Assembly: GCA_905183005.1 (NCBI GenBank)
Contig: CAJJDO010000011.1
Coordinates: 788,844 to 852,843, forward strand
Direction: 5' to 3'
DNA length: 64,000 nt
From: Paramecium pentaurelia
Lineage: Eukaryota > Ciliophora > Oligohymenophorea > Peniculida > Parameciidae
This document shows, piece by piece, positions 25,581 to 38,800 of the stretch (position 1 is its first letter; each line of letters starts with the position of its first letter). The translations under genes were made by a program, and so were the position numbers. The notes beneath the pieces were generated by a model that saw nothing but the letters and a program-made list of their open reading frames with translations, was not told the DNA's origin and searched no databases.

Positions 25581-26595
25581 ATGCTTGGGTAGTTTCATTC
25601 GAAATATGAAATTGATGATTTATTTAGAAAAATTATAGAGGATAAGTATGAACTAATGTAAAGAACTAAAGCTGATAATCCTAATTTACTCTTACCTAAA
25701 GATTTTAGCAAATTCATTACTGAAAGATTATTTATGGATTTCTTACTTACAATTTATGATTATTGTGTAGAACTACACAAATTAGAAAAAAAATAAGCAA
25801 TTTTAGATCAATAAAGTAAAGAAAGATCTGGATTAGCTCCAAAATTATTATCATCTGAAACAGACAAAATTAATTGTAAATTAAAAGAGATTTCAGAAAT
25901 CTATACTAAAATATTACTAAAAAAAGGAAGTTATAATATCATTATCAAAGACTAAAAGTTCTTTGAGACATTGATTTATTTTATTACATAAGTAAAAACA
26001 ATCACGATTAATTAGGTATTAAAAGAAGTCTTTGATAAAAGTGATTATAAATATATTGAAGAAGAAATCAATAGGATTTTTAGAACTAATCCATTCAATT
26101 TATTAAAGAGAAAACATATTAATGAAAAAATAGAACAAAGACATTATGGAGCAAGAGATCTTAAAGGTGTTAAACATGATTTCAATCCAGATGATGATTT
26201 ATCAAAAAATGATTTAATTTAAAGAATTTTAACAAGAAAGGGAATGCCAAAAGTATAAATATCTAATATAATAGAGCATAGACAGAGAAATGATGGTTGA
26301 AAAATCTAATTTAAAACCTTTTTTTATAAAATCAACTCGATGTGCTGCCATAAAAGCTAGATCTCCATTAATTGCAATTATGTTTCCATCAGCTAAAGAG
26401 AGACTATTTCAAATGGAAAACGAAAGAAAATAAATGGCTACAAAATATACACAAAAATAAAGATTAGTTAAAGATTAAGTGGAAATGTGGATTTAAGATT
26501 TTGAAAATAGACAAGCAAGAGTTAAAAGTGAACATGAACATACTCTAGATAAATCAAAAATAAACAAAAAAGGATCATAATCCTTTTATTAATGA
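25581..26595 (+). CDS. PPP1R36-like protein
   Basis: 330 residues, one 22-nt intron, exact frame. Pieces match the PP1-regulatory-subunit-36 family in order: LFMDFLLTIYDYCVEL near residue 50; KFFETLIYFITQVKTITIN then EVFDKSDYKYIEEEINRIFR and TNPFNLLKRKHINEK in the middle; and IKARSPLIAIMFPSAKERLF near residue 265, like the human NQRSPVLVSLLPSPKEKA. In animals this protein binds protein phosphatase 1 and is enriched in testis; a ciliary role is likely in ciliates but is inferred. No canonical RVxF motif was seen. The C-terminal 60 residues are a charged helix (WIQDFENRQARVKSEHEH). Confidence 0.65.
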
Positions 26596-27326
26596 TTAAT
26601 TACTAAAATGTTTAAATATTTAAATATGTTACCAGTTTCATTTATTTATAATTTCTCTTTGTAATTTAAACAATCAGAAATATGTTTATTATTTATAAAT
26701 GTTATAACAAAAGATGTTATGATCATTTGATTAGATTGATTAAATATTCAAGAGTCTTACAAAAGTAATTATAAAGAATGAAATTTTAGCTGTCTTAATA
26801 TATTAATTAATAATATTTTTAATTAAAGCAAATTTTCAAAAAGCTTACTTAATTTTTAAAGTTGAATATTTGATTTCCCATCACATTTATTTAAGATAAT
26901 TTTCTTAATAAATATTATAATCGTGATGATAACTTACCGGGGATATTAATTTGAACAACAAAATTTATTTTTTTTATTAATGGCAATATTATATCTATAA
27001 TGAAAAATACAAATTCATATAATATGAATTCATAACCTCTGATTTAGAGAAACAAAAAGAAATTTATAATCAGATGTTTAACTTATATACCTTATAATAA
27101 AATATAATTGATTTATTAAAAAGTTTATTCATTAGTATAAATTATTTTGAAGGTCCCCTTTTTATTTTAAAAGTAGTATTAATATGCTCTGACTTATGAA
27201 TAATATTAACAAGAGGGTGCTCAACTATGATTATTTCCTATTTCTTAATACTAAAAGTTTCTGTTTGAATACTAAACAAAAATACTGAATGTTTTATATA
27301 ATAATAATGAAGAATAGATAATACAA
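26596..27326. other. Intergenic with possible coding relic
   Basis: About 730 bases, strongly AT-rich. On the minus strand around 27140-27290 one frame reads like protein (SIQTETFSIKKQEIIIVEHP, LVNIIHKSEHINTTFKIKRG) without an evident start or splice connection to the gene above it. I cannot assign it; it may be a gene remnant or an exon of the MGC gene. The rest shows nothing. Confidence 0.35.
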
Positions 27327-27593
27327 TCAAATGATTTCTCTTTCATGAGATTATTTTCTAGATTTTAGAATAGAATTAGCCTCAATATCTAATTATGGAA
27401 CAAGGTGTGTAATTTCATGAGATATTTTTTTTTATTTATCTTATTGTAACACAATTGAAACTTCTCTTGTTCTCCCATATTTTTTTTTAAGTTTGTATTT
27501 TTGAATTTCTATGGATTCACATGGTCTTTCATGACTTTATGTATCAAGAACATTTTCTTATTCTTTTACTTCAACACTGATACTGCACCCCAT
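27327..27593 (-). CDS. Small MGC-start protein, unrecognised
   Basis: An intron-free 88-codon frame beginning MGCSISVEVKEQENVLD and ending SRKQSHEREII. Met-Gly-Cys is the classic context for N-myristoylation at Gly2 plus palmitoylation at Cys3, suggesting a peripheral membrane protein. The rest is charged and basic (IEIQKYKLKKKYGRTREV). The frame crosses two nine-A runs, so a one-base error would change it. No family recognised; it could be the first exon of a longer gene, because coding-like sequence continues below 27290 in another frame. Confidence 0.42.
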
Positions 27594-27902
27594 TTTATTA
27601 AAATATTAATAACTGGAAGGTTAAATTCTTCAGTTTAGAATCTTAATTAAATATGACATCATAGTAATATTCTTTTTACAAATAAAATTTCTATAATTAA
27701 TTTATTTTTAATTCTAAATTCATTATCCTAATCGATCATATTAAACTAATGAATTTTAGATAAGACTATAATCAATCAAATGTTAATTTTTTAATATAAT
27801 ACTGAAATAATTCAAAAAAAAAATCATAATAATGTATCATTTTTTAGTAATTTCAAATATACAACATATATAAAAATTATATAATAAATAATATAATATT
27901 TA

Positions 27903-28961
27903 TCAAGCAAATATTTTCCTTATGAATTCCTTTTCTTATTCATTTAATTTGATAGGCATCTTTACTATGAATTTTATGTACAAATCACCTTTAACACTTG
28001 GAAGTTAATGAATAGGCATACCCTCTTAGGCAATTTATTTGACCTAATAGATTTTAATAATTATAATTATATACTTCAAATGGTTAAATAATTTTATTGC
28101 TTTCAACTTCAACATAATGATTATCTAAATGCTTAACTCTCTTCTTAAATCCTAAGATTGCTTCTTTTAAAGTAATTTCCATATCCATATATAAATCATT
28201 ACCCTTTCTTTCAAAAAGAGGATGCTTTATTTGTCTTAAATAAAAGATGACATCTCCTGGGAAATAATCTGGACTTTATTCACTTTCTCCTCTAAAAACT
28301 ATAGTTTATCCATCAGTCATCCCTTTTTCAACTTCAATTTATAAGGTCTTAGATGTTTATTAAACTCTATTTCCTCTACAATTAGCACAATTTCCTGAAC
28401 TAATTTTACCTCTACCTCCACATCTATCACAAACAGTTTGCATTTATACTGTAAATCCTATTCCCATATTAACATTTTGCATTCTTTAACCTCTACCATT
28501 ACAATGTTTGCAAATTTTTAATGTTCCATCTTTTGATCCAGTTCCTTTACACTATTTGCATAATACTTTCTTTTGTAAAGTAAATTCTCTATCTGTACCA
28601 TTATACAATTCTTCTAATGTTACTTATATTTCTGCTTAAGCATTAGGACCTTTAGGTCTATTATAATATTGTGGATTTGTAAGACCTTCTTCACCATAAC
28701 TAGAAATAATATGAAAAGGTCTTACAAATCATATATCATTCTTTTTTCAGGATCTGTTAATATTTCATAAGCTTTGTTGATATCTTGAAATCTTTTTGTG
28801 GCTTATTTGTCTCCTGGATTTTTATCTGGATGATATGTTACAGATAGTTTTCTAAAGGCCTTTTTGATATCATTATCACTTGCTTCTGGTGATATTTCTA
28901 ATAGTTTGTAATAATCCTCAGCAGAGATGATAGTTAGAAGAATGAATAAATACACGTACAT
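27903..28961 (-). CDS. ER-type DnaJ (Hsp40) co-chaperone
   Basis: 333 residues, introns of 26 and 31 nt, exact frame. The signal peptide [14 protein letters not shown] is followed directly by a J domain ([23 protein letters not shown] motif in [11 protein letters not shown]). There is almost no Gly/Phe linker. A zinc-finger region has four CxxCxG-type motifs ([31 protein letters not shown]). Two C-terminal beta domains follow ([52 protein letters not shown]). No KDEL-like end. A secreted J protein that stimulates BiP-type Hsp70 and holds unfolded clients in the ER lumen is the likely role. Domain order with full zinc region is DnaJA/SCJ1-like. Confidence 0.9.
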
Positions 28962-29000
28962 ATATTTTTAAATGATAATATTTTTTGGTTTCACTCATAA

Positions 29001-30686
29001 TCATCTTTATCGATTATCTCTTGTAATAACTCTTTCTTCTACAACTGCCTGTTATGCTGGTATCATCATGTAATATTGCATTTGCATAGTTTGCATTTAC
29101 AGTTATCTTTAATAAGCCACTATAAATAAAGAAAAGATAATTAGTATAAGTGTTAAATTTACCTTATTCTTCTGGAGTTCTAAACTCTGGCATAGTTTAC
29201 TATGGAGCCATTTCATTATTGGTTATTTAATAATTAGCTAAAGCATTCGGAGGATTAATCAACAAGGGACTATATTAAATATTTTAGTTTACGTTGGTAT
29301 ATTGATCGTACTGGGATCTACACAAGTTTTAGCAAAGTAAGCTCTATTTATTATCACAAATATATTACTTTTTAGCTCCTTCTAATAATGTTTCAATTTC
29401 TCTAATTGCAATATTTAATTATTCCTCAGTTCCACTTAAAACAAATGCTTTATGATCTGGTCTAACTTAATAATCAGGACTTTAAGTTATAGCAACAAAA
29501 GCACCACTTCTTTCACTGATAGCTTTAATAGTCACTCCTTTTTTTCCAATGATTAGTGCTACAAATTAATCATGTACTTGGAATTCTATTTTTTTAGCAC
29601 CAGGAGCTGTTCTAACTTTTCTTTATGTATCAATAATTTCTTATAACAAACCCTAACATTTTTTAACACAATCAGGATCTCCAACAATAAATACATTTCT
29701 TGTTTAAGAACCAGGAGCAGAATCAGCAGCAACTTATACATTTTTACATCCAGATTTCTCTTTTAATTATTAAATAGTTTCTCCTTTTACACCAATTACT
29801 AATCCAACAAATTCATTTGGAACTGGATAAACATAAGCATCCTTGCTAGGTGGTCCATATGGAGTAGTCATAGATAAATCACTTGGATCTACACTACCAC
29901 TTTATACTATTGGTTGAGCTGTTGTTGGAGTCTATTATGATTAAGCAATTAATTTCATTTATTCCTATCTATATCGTTATACTATTAAATAAATATTATT
30001 ATTACATTCATCAGCATCAGCTAATAATATTCTTTCAATTCTATCACATGCATTTGCTGCTTATTATGGAGTTTCTGCAACCACTAAAACATGTAAATCT
30101 TCATCATCATCAGGTTGAGGTGGTTATTCTGGTTTTTATGATCCTCTACCTCTAACCAATATTTTAGCTCCTGTTTCTTCTTCCAATTTTTTTTGACTCA
30201 CTCCCTTGGGTCCAATAATAAGACCAATATAATTGAATGACAAATCAGGAGGAATCTTAATCTTTCTTCTTACTTTTGTTGGGTCGTTTAGCATTTTTAA
30301 TATTGTAGGATTCATACCAGGTACCTTTAATAAATATTTACCATTACAAATGTATATTGCATCTATGTTTGCATTGTATGAGACTATGGAACAATCAATG
30401 CTTGAGCAGCTAAAAAATTTTAATATCTTCTACTTTGTGGTGTTGCAGAAGTTTTTGGATTATTGTACATATCTCTTAAAAAGTCATCGGTATTTCCAGT
30501 TTTTGGTTATGAAGCTACTCCCCAACCTGTTGATCTTCCTAATCCAGTCTCTACTTTCTTCCTATCTCTTTCTTTTGATTTGGATTATTTTTTTTCTTTA
30601 GATCTAGATCTTTACTTTTCTTTAGATTTAGATCTATTCTTCTTTTTGGGTGTCCTCGACCTTGATTATTTTTTTCCTTTTCCCAT
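29001..30686 (-). CDS. SF1/branch-point-binding-like protein with three KH domains
   Basis: About 515 residues. The N-terminus is RS/KS-rich ([33 protein letters not shown]). The first KH domain is of SF1/BBP type: [20 protein letters not shown] then [20 protein letters not shown] and VRGRGSQ. Two further KH domains carry [18 protein letters not shown] and [19 protein letters not shown] Met/Gln-rich tail follows. SF1 recognises the intron branch point in the early spliceosome; with introns of 20-30 nt here, that step must be compact, so this gene is of special interest. Five introns fit, including one of 43 nt near 29110, long for this genome, and one ending AAG. Alternative: a FUBP/KHSRP-like RNA-binding protein. 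Confidence 0.8.
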
Positions 30687-31328
30687 ATATTTTTTATTTA
30701 AAATATTGTTTTTTATCTTTAATATAAATTTAGATATTCATCTAATCGTTTATCATTAAAAATTAGTATTCTACCTTAAATCAAATATGATTCATAATTG
30801 TTTTATTTATGATATAAATTTATTTAACAAGAAAGAAATCCAACATTAATATATCAAAATTGAAAGAATCATTAAAATTATTTACTTAAACAAGGTAAAT
30901 ATGATTTTGTAAATTAAATAGATAATTTAAGTATTCATAAATTTTACTTATTTTTCTTATTATACATAATTGATAATAATTTAATAGTATTATACTTTAT
31001 TCTTAATTCTTTATTTACTTTGTATTCCAGAAAATATTATTTATAAAATAAAACTTTTAGAATAATATATTTAACAAATAATAATATTTAGGAATATCAA
31101 GCTAATATTTATTGATAAAGATAATGTATTATATATATAAATTAAATTAATTACTTAAAATTTAACTATTTTTAACATTCATTTTTATATATATTTTCAT
31201 CATAGAAATACAAAAATTGGCATATTCTCTAATATTATTTAATATTTGAAAATATGAATATAATTCACATTTATCTAAATATTTGTTCTAAAGAGATTTC
31301 AGTAATTTAATAAAAATTATTCTAAATT
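30687..31328. other. Intergenic, AT-rich
   Basis: About 640 bases between the divergent starts of the KH protein and the axonemal coiled-coil gene, so it holds both upstream regions. Extremely A+T-rich with many TTTA and TAAT runs. No RNA gene, repeat or frame that I can support. Confidence 0.4.
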
Positions 31329-34300
31329 ATGAATACATAAAGACTCCCTCATTTATAATCTCCCAGGAGACCTCAAACTAAAGCAAAGTAAAAATCAATT
31401 ACTTTGAATTTAACTATCAAGGATTCTCTATAAGAAATATCAACATTACGTACAACAACTTAGAGCAGATCAAACATTTAATTATCGTAGACTGATAGAG
31501 TGAAAACATACTCTGATGTTTCCTATCTTAATTTAAGAAATACTCCCTCTTAAAAATATTCTATATCTTCTACAAAAATACCCTTAAGCAATATTGCAAG
31601 AGATCCATAATTATATGAATTTGTAAAATTATCGGTTATATATTTAGCATAATTAAGTTAATAAAACTAACATTTACACATCAATTATTAAGGAAAATGT
31701 GAAAGGTACATTTATCGATAATCCTACAGAATTAAAAATGCATGAGAAAACAATTGATTTTTCACCATTACTCCAAAACATCAAGATACATTAATTTAAA
31801 TACTATCTTCAGTCAATTTTACAATAAGAATGCAAAACCATCTTTGATTCAAAATGTCCTCCAAATAGATAGCAAGCTATTGATCTATTGAAGTGGTTTG
31901 ATTATATGATTTAAACTTTAAACACTGACAATTTACAATTAATAACTGACTTAACAAATTAATTATAATTAGTATATCAAACTTGTATTCATGAATTAGC
32001 TAGGTAAATATCATATGAATGCAAAGAAAGAGGAACTTTATTATTAATTATTTGGAATTCATTTGTATCTTTTATAGATATGCTAATTTAGAATGTTGCA
32101 ATGAATTATGAAGAAATGGAAAAATAATAAATAGATACTGTTTAGAGAATTTAAAAGACAAATTAAATCTTTGTATAATAATTATAATAAGAAATTAATC
32201 AATTAAAATAATCAATAGAATAATTACAATTAGAGAAATCAGAATTAAATGATAAAAATATATATTTATCAAAAAAGAACCTTTAATTGACTAATGAAAT
32301 AAAATTATTGAGTTCTTAATTAGATGAAATGACTGATAATCATAATAAAGTATATAATGAATTACTTTAAACAAAATTGCAAATAGAAACTCATTCATCA
32401 TAATAAACAACTGAAAAAATTAAAATTGGAATTCAAGAAGGTTAATCTGTTGTAGCACATCTATTATCAATGAAAAATACAATGTTTTCTAAATTATAAA
32501 AGAAAACATCTATTCAATTTGAAAAAGTTGAATAATTAAAAGAAGATGAAGAATATTTTAAGTAAGGATTATCCAAAACTGATCTTGATTAATTGAATTC
32601 AACATTTTAATAATAAAATATGTTAAAATTACAATCAAAGGCAATACTCCCTGTTAATACAGAAGATAGTATAATATTTAATTTATCTTAGAGGATGTTT
32701 AAACAGATTAATCTTTTTTATTTTTATTTGATCATATAGAAGATTTATTTAATCAAAGATAAACAGATTCATATACAAATATGTAATTATTTATATAAAA
32801 TTTTAGTTAGATTTCTAAAAATGAAATAATGTAAAATTATAAAGATTAATTAATTTAACTATTACATTTCTGTAATAATAATTAGATGGATTAAGAAGTT
32901 GAAATAAAAAAGAAATTTATAGAATAAATGTTAGAATTGTAAGAACAAAAAGTCAATGCTAAATATTACGAATAAACTTTGTAAGAAGCAACTCAAGAAT
33001 TTATAGAATTACTTAAAAAAAAGAAATAGAAAATAAGAAAACTTAAGAAAAGTTAAACATAATTATAAAATCGTCTTAATTCAAGTAAATTAAATCATAT
33101 ACTTTTAAAGTGCAAAGTGAAAGTAGTCCTCCTAAATAAGATATTCCATAAGTACTAGTGAATTCCCCTGGAGTAAAGACACCTTCATTTAGAAATTCTT
33201 TAGTTTTAAATTAACAAGATGTTTTATAAGAAGATATTATCGAAAGTGATGAAAAAAACGAAGAAGATTCAATTATTCAAAATATATAATAAAATTAGAA
33301 TATTAAAGAATCAAACTTTGATTTAGATCAATTAAATAATTAATAATAAAATTTAAATGAAGAATAATTTAATCCTATTAAGAATAACATTTATTAAGAG
33401 GATTATCTAATGAATAAAGATATAAAAGACAATTAGTATTAAGATAATAACAATTAAGAAGATGAAATTAATAATCAATTTGAGGAATTAAATACATAGA
33501 ATTCTTAAAATAAGAATAATTTAAACACTAGTATTAGTAGAAAAAATAGTAGAAGTAGTTAAAGTAAATTAAGTATTGAAGACTTGGAATCTCAAAATTA
33601 GAAATAAAAATCTATTCCTCCTATGAAGAATAAATCAAATAGAAAATCTTTATAAATAAAAAGCTTATCTACTATTAAAGATTTAGATGATGAACCTAAA
33701 TAGTAATAATTGAAAAGAAAACTTTCTAAAGTTGTAAAATAAATACAATAAAAATCTAATAATACAATAAATACTCTTGATTAATCAAGTGATGCTAATG
33801 ATAGTGAAAATTTATCATTAGTTTCTAGTGATGATTTGTCAGAAAAAGCAAAAGAAGAAGAGATTAAGAAAATTGAGAAAATAAGAAATCTTGTATAATA
33901 ATATGGAGGAATCAATATTTAAAAAAGAAGATTTACAAAACCATTAGCAATTAAATTATCATTATTATCTGATTTAAAAAAAGAAAGAAGAGTTAAAAGA
34001 ATTTATAGTTAAAATACAGATGCTGCAAATTCATTATTACATGAGGTTATGAATATCAAATTTAAAAAACAAAAGGATTCAATAATACCAATTTCATCAA
34101 TTATTAAAATATTTAACACTATCATATCTGATACTGCTAAAAATTAAGAAGGATATAAAATACCATTACATGTTAGTATTTATGATTTTTTCTTAAAGAA
34201 ATATGGATTTAAAAATGTAGCTGAAAAAAAAATAAAATAAGTATTTATATATAAATTATTATTTAGTTACTTTAATTTATATTTCATAAGAAAAACTAAT

Positions 34301-35296
34301 ACCCAAAATTATGTTTGATTTCAAGATTATGTTATATGGATGATGAAATGGATGAGGCTGTTTATAAATTAATTGTTGAATCAATTAAGTATTTTCATAA
34401 TAAGTAAGTATTTAATTTATGTAGAGAAATATAATTAAATAAACCTGAAATAAATTTAACACATGAATAACTCATTGAATATTGCAATGATTTTCTATAA
34501 TAACTTCTAGGTTAAAATTATATCACTTAACTTTTACAATAATTTAAGCAAAATAATAATAAATGTATTTGTACTTGATATATCAGAGACATCATATTTG
34601 AAAATGTAATGATCTAAGTAATGAACTTGTATTTTTAAAAAAAAAGATAATGTGAAGATAGTTTGAAATTAATATTTCAAGCTGCAGATTTAGATGGAAA
34701 TAATCTTATTGAATTCTCAGAAGTATTACTTTTACATTCTAATATTTAGTTTAAAAATTTATATAAAGCAATACATCCTAATATATATGATAAAAATGTA
34801 GCATTGGAACAATTCATAAGTTATGCTGATTATATAGAGGAATTATCAAAAAATAAAATGATTACTCTACCAAGATTTGCAGAAATGGCAATAGAATTAA
34901 ATTTATTTTCTAAAGAATAAATAAATTAATATAGTAAAGGATATGAAACACTATTACAAGAATGGGAGGAATAAAAAAATTTTATTAAATTTAGATATTT
35001 AAAAGCTGAAAAGTTTCCAAAAGTTAAATTCACATTTAATTTATTAACAGAATAAATTAACTTATTAAAAAATAAATAAAAAACTACTCATGATCCATAA
35101 AGTAATTATTAATTTAATTTATTAGCATTATGGGTGAGCTACAAATTATTGTAAGAGAAATCACAAAGAGTTGTTTTAAAGTATTGATTATTTATATTTT
35201 AGCCATGAAATCAGAGAATGCTTTTTTGATTTAGTTCCTCATGAGTTATGGATAATATAATAAGGATATAGAGCAATAGAAGAGTTATGTATATGA
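31329..35296 (+). CDS. Large axonemal-type coiled-coil/EF-hand protein
   Basis: 1,273 residues; six introns of 22-26 nt give an exact frame. Residues 170-330 resemble the axonemal dynein light-chain p28/AXDND1 domain (CIHELARQISYECKERGTLL, then LIIWNSFVSFIDMLIQN). Long coiled coils follow (QLQQEINQLKQSIEQLQLEK, EIKKKFIEQMLELQEQK), then an acidic Ser/Asn-rich linker of some 250 residues. The C-terminal part is helical and carries an EF-hand-like site (FQAADLDGNNLIEFSEVLLL) that could bind calcium. TSNAXIP1-like proteins share this N-domain style. A ciliary role is inferred from the family resemblance. One intron ends GAG and one AAG. Start is the first ATG; no signal peptide or membrane segment. 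Confidence 0.7.
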
Positions 35297-35844
35297 AATT
35301 AATTAGATATTATATATTTATTAGATATCTTTATAATAATTATATTAATAGTCATAAAAATAGTAATAGATATAACTAAAAATGTATTATTTTATTTTAA
35401 ATGGATAAAATTTGGTATTCCTAATTGATATTTAATTATTTAATTCATTATTTATTCAATTATAATACTTTAATTTTATAAAGATACTCAATAATCAACA
35501 AAATTATTTTGATATATTAATAATAATAAAAGGTAATAATTAAAAATTATGTAATTAATATTATAATGATTTTTTTCTTTGTAAAATTTTAATACTCATC
35601 ATAAGTATTAAAATTATAAAGAATCTTGTAATTCAGATATTATAAAAACACATAAAATTGATATTATGATAGTAATGTGTTAATGATTTATTACTTACAA
35701 ATAAGTTTAAAATACAAAGAAACAATTTAAATATTATTTATATTAGAAGCTGATTTACTTGACTAAGTAAATATATATATGTATAAAAATTTCAATAATG
35801 TTTAAATAATATGTTTTTATTTATTGTTGGTTTTATTATTAAAA
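35297..35844. other. Intergenic, AT-rich
   Basis: About 550 bases. The 3' flank of one gene and 5' flank of the next. Poly-A and poly-T runs and TATATA stretches, no supportable feature. Confidence 0.4.
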
Positions 35845-38800
35845 ATGCTATAGGGATTTTGTTTTGTTTCAATGTATTAGCCTAGCTTTACTTTAAACAT
35901 AAAGATTTAAAAATTAGTATTGCTAATATATTATTGTCAAACATTAGCATTAGCTTTTCCATTAGATGGTTGGAATTAATGGACTTATACAGATGGAGCT
36001 TTTAGAATGACAAAAAATTTATTAAATATGATATTGGTTTTTCCTTTTGTCAATGAAGTAAAATCATCAACATTGATATATGTTTTGATACTACTATTCT
36101 CTTTATTTAACATTTTCATGTTGCTAGCAATATTTTTGATTGCCAAATTTAAAAATAAACTTTCATTTATGCTAACTTTTACATATTGGTATTTAGTAAT
36201 TGTTCCTAAATTATTTTTTATACCATAATTGTTCATATTTATTGGATCTCTATCATTTAGTTAAAGAGCTCTATTATATTCAAATTTTTAATTTCATGCA
36301 TATTTACCAGTGAGTGGAGTAGGTTTGTTAATACTGTCATGTTTTTGTTTTTTTAGTAGCTACTTTATTAGAAGTACAAGATTGTAATAGGATAATGGCT
36401 TAATATAAAAATTTAGTTTATTACTTTTTATTGAATAATGTCTTAACATTATTATTACTTGTTTGTATTTTTAAAATAGAAGTACATTTAATATTGTAGT
36501 ATAATTATTAATGATGCATCTGTATTATTTATGTTAATTCATTAACGCATTTTATGTTGGAACCTTCCCTCCTCATTTATCTAAATTCTGCTTAATTATA
36601 ATTTCATCATGTTAAAGCTTACTAATAGTTATAACCATAAATTTATCATCAAGAAATCATATAATATAAGAAGAATAAATTTTAATAATGTGGTTGATAT
36701 TTATGACATTTTCAATTTCTATAAGCTCAATATTAAATGATAGAAAATAAATTAAATTACTCTTTAAATAAACAAATGTCTTTGAATTATAAGAGTTTGT
36801 TTAATATATTTATTATATGATGCCTGAATTAAGAAATAATGATTTCAAAATTTAGAATAGATTTATTTATTGTATTTTTATTCAAAATCATTTATAATAA
36901 TGTATAAACTGTTAAAAGATTAGATAAAGTAAAAATAAGGTAGCTTCTAAATTTTTATTTACTAATGTACTTTATTGTATAATAAAAGAACATCTTACAG
37001 TTTTAAAATTGAATTCTAAATCTGAATATGAATAATTTGAGATATATTATGCAGATTTTCTAAATAAAATTAAAAAATAACCACTATTATCTTTTGTAGA
37101 ATTGAAAGTATACTAATTATAAAATTCACAAGCATCTCTATATTTAAAAAATACTATTTAGTACTTTTTTCAAGATCTTTAATAAATTATACTTGATACA
37201 AGATTACAATTTCTTTAAAATCGTCATAATTTTGAAGAGAATTGTCTTGAAATAAAGGATATTATGTAAGCAAATTCTATAGAAGAATAAATTTTACCTT
37301 AAATAGTTGAACTTATAGATCATAAAATAAGAATTTGGAATGAATAGATTAATGGTTTAGATTCTATATATGATTTAGAATAATTGATTGTGAATTATAC
37401 AAGTAAAATATTAAGTTGTTAAGATTTATTGTAATAAAAATTATAAATAGATTTAATGAATTTAAATTAAATCTAAAAAGCTAGAAATGTTATAGAATTG
37501 AGGATTGCATCAATATTTCATTTGATAATTTTAAATGATTTTTATAGTTCTCTATAATGTGAATAATAAATATCTGAAGTTTTGGCAATGGAGAATTCAC
37601 TTCCAAATGATGTTATTAGTAATATTGATATTCTTTAAGATAATTTATGTTTAATTATGGTTAGTATGGTAAAAAATAGAGGATATATAAAAAATAATAA
37701 AAAGAATTAGATTGCTAATTATTTTGGATTAGATATTAAAGAAGTAGAAAGTGTAAATCATATTAATTAGTTCATTCCTCAATTTATTGCTGATATTCAT
37801 GAATAATTTTTATAATCTTATTTAGAAACAGCATAATCTCCATTATTTAATTAATATGAAATTGTATTTAGTAAATTAAAAAATGAATTTGTATAAGCAT
37901 AATAATTAAAATTAGAAAATAATTTTGATTTTTTTGATGATTATGTTGTTACTGGATGTTTATCAAAAGTGAAAGAAACATCAGAATTTATATTATTTGA
38001 TGAAAATGGAAAGATTCTATCAGTAACTTAAGGATTTTATACAGATATAATTTAATAATCATTTCAAGAAGAATTAAATGCTTAAACAATTAATTAAGCT
38101 TATATATTTGTATTTTTTACTAATATATTTTCTATTTTAGAATCATAAAAAGATAATATTAATTAATCAGAATATCTTTAAGTAGAATTTATGACAACAA
38201 TAACAATTTTTGAAAATTTATCTAAAATAATATAATTCTTTTATGAAAATAAAATGGCAACTTCAACCTCATTTGCATATTCATTAAGAAAAAGTATGCA
38301 AAAAACAGCAATATTATCTTAGAATAAGACATATACAAGTAAAAAATAAAAAGAAAATATACAAACAGGGAGATATTATGTAAATAATAGTGTAAAATTA
38401 TCTGATGATATTTAATTACTTTGTCCTCGTTTTAAAAGTTAAGTATTAGAATATATGCAATAATATAATGTAAATTCTTATTAATATTTTAGAAATTCTA
38501 ATCTGTTTAATATTTATCGAAAATATCATTATAATATAGAACTATTGGTAAAAAATCATCTTAAAAATCATACTTTATAATTGAGATTTTGGATTATAGG
38601 AAAAAAGGTGCAAATGCAATGTCTTCTGTTAATTCAAAATAATACGATAGTATATATAATAATAAGAGTATTCTTTTTATATTTAATCTAATTAGATTTT
38701 AGTAGTGTATTAACAGATATTACAACAAGTGAAAGAATAGTTCAAAAAGATGAATAAAAACCTAATGTAAATTTTATAATTATATAGGAAATAATTGGGA

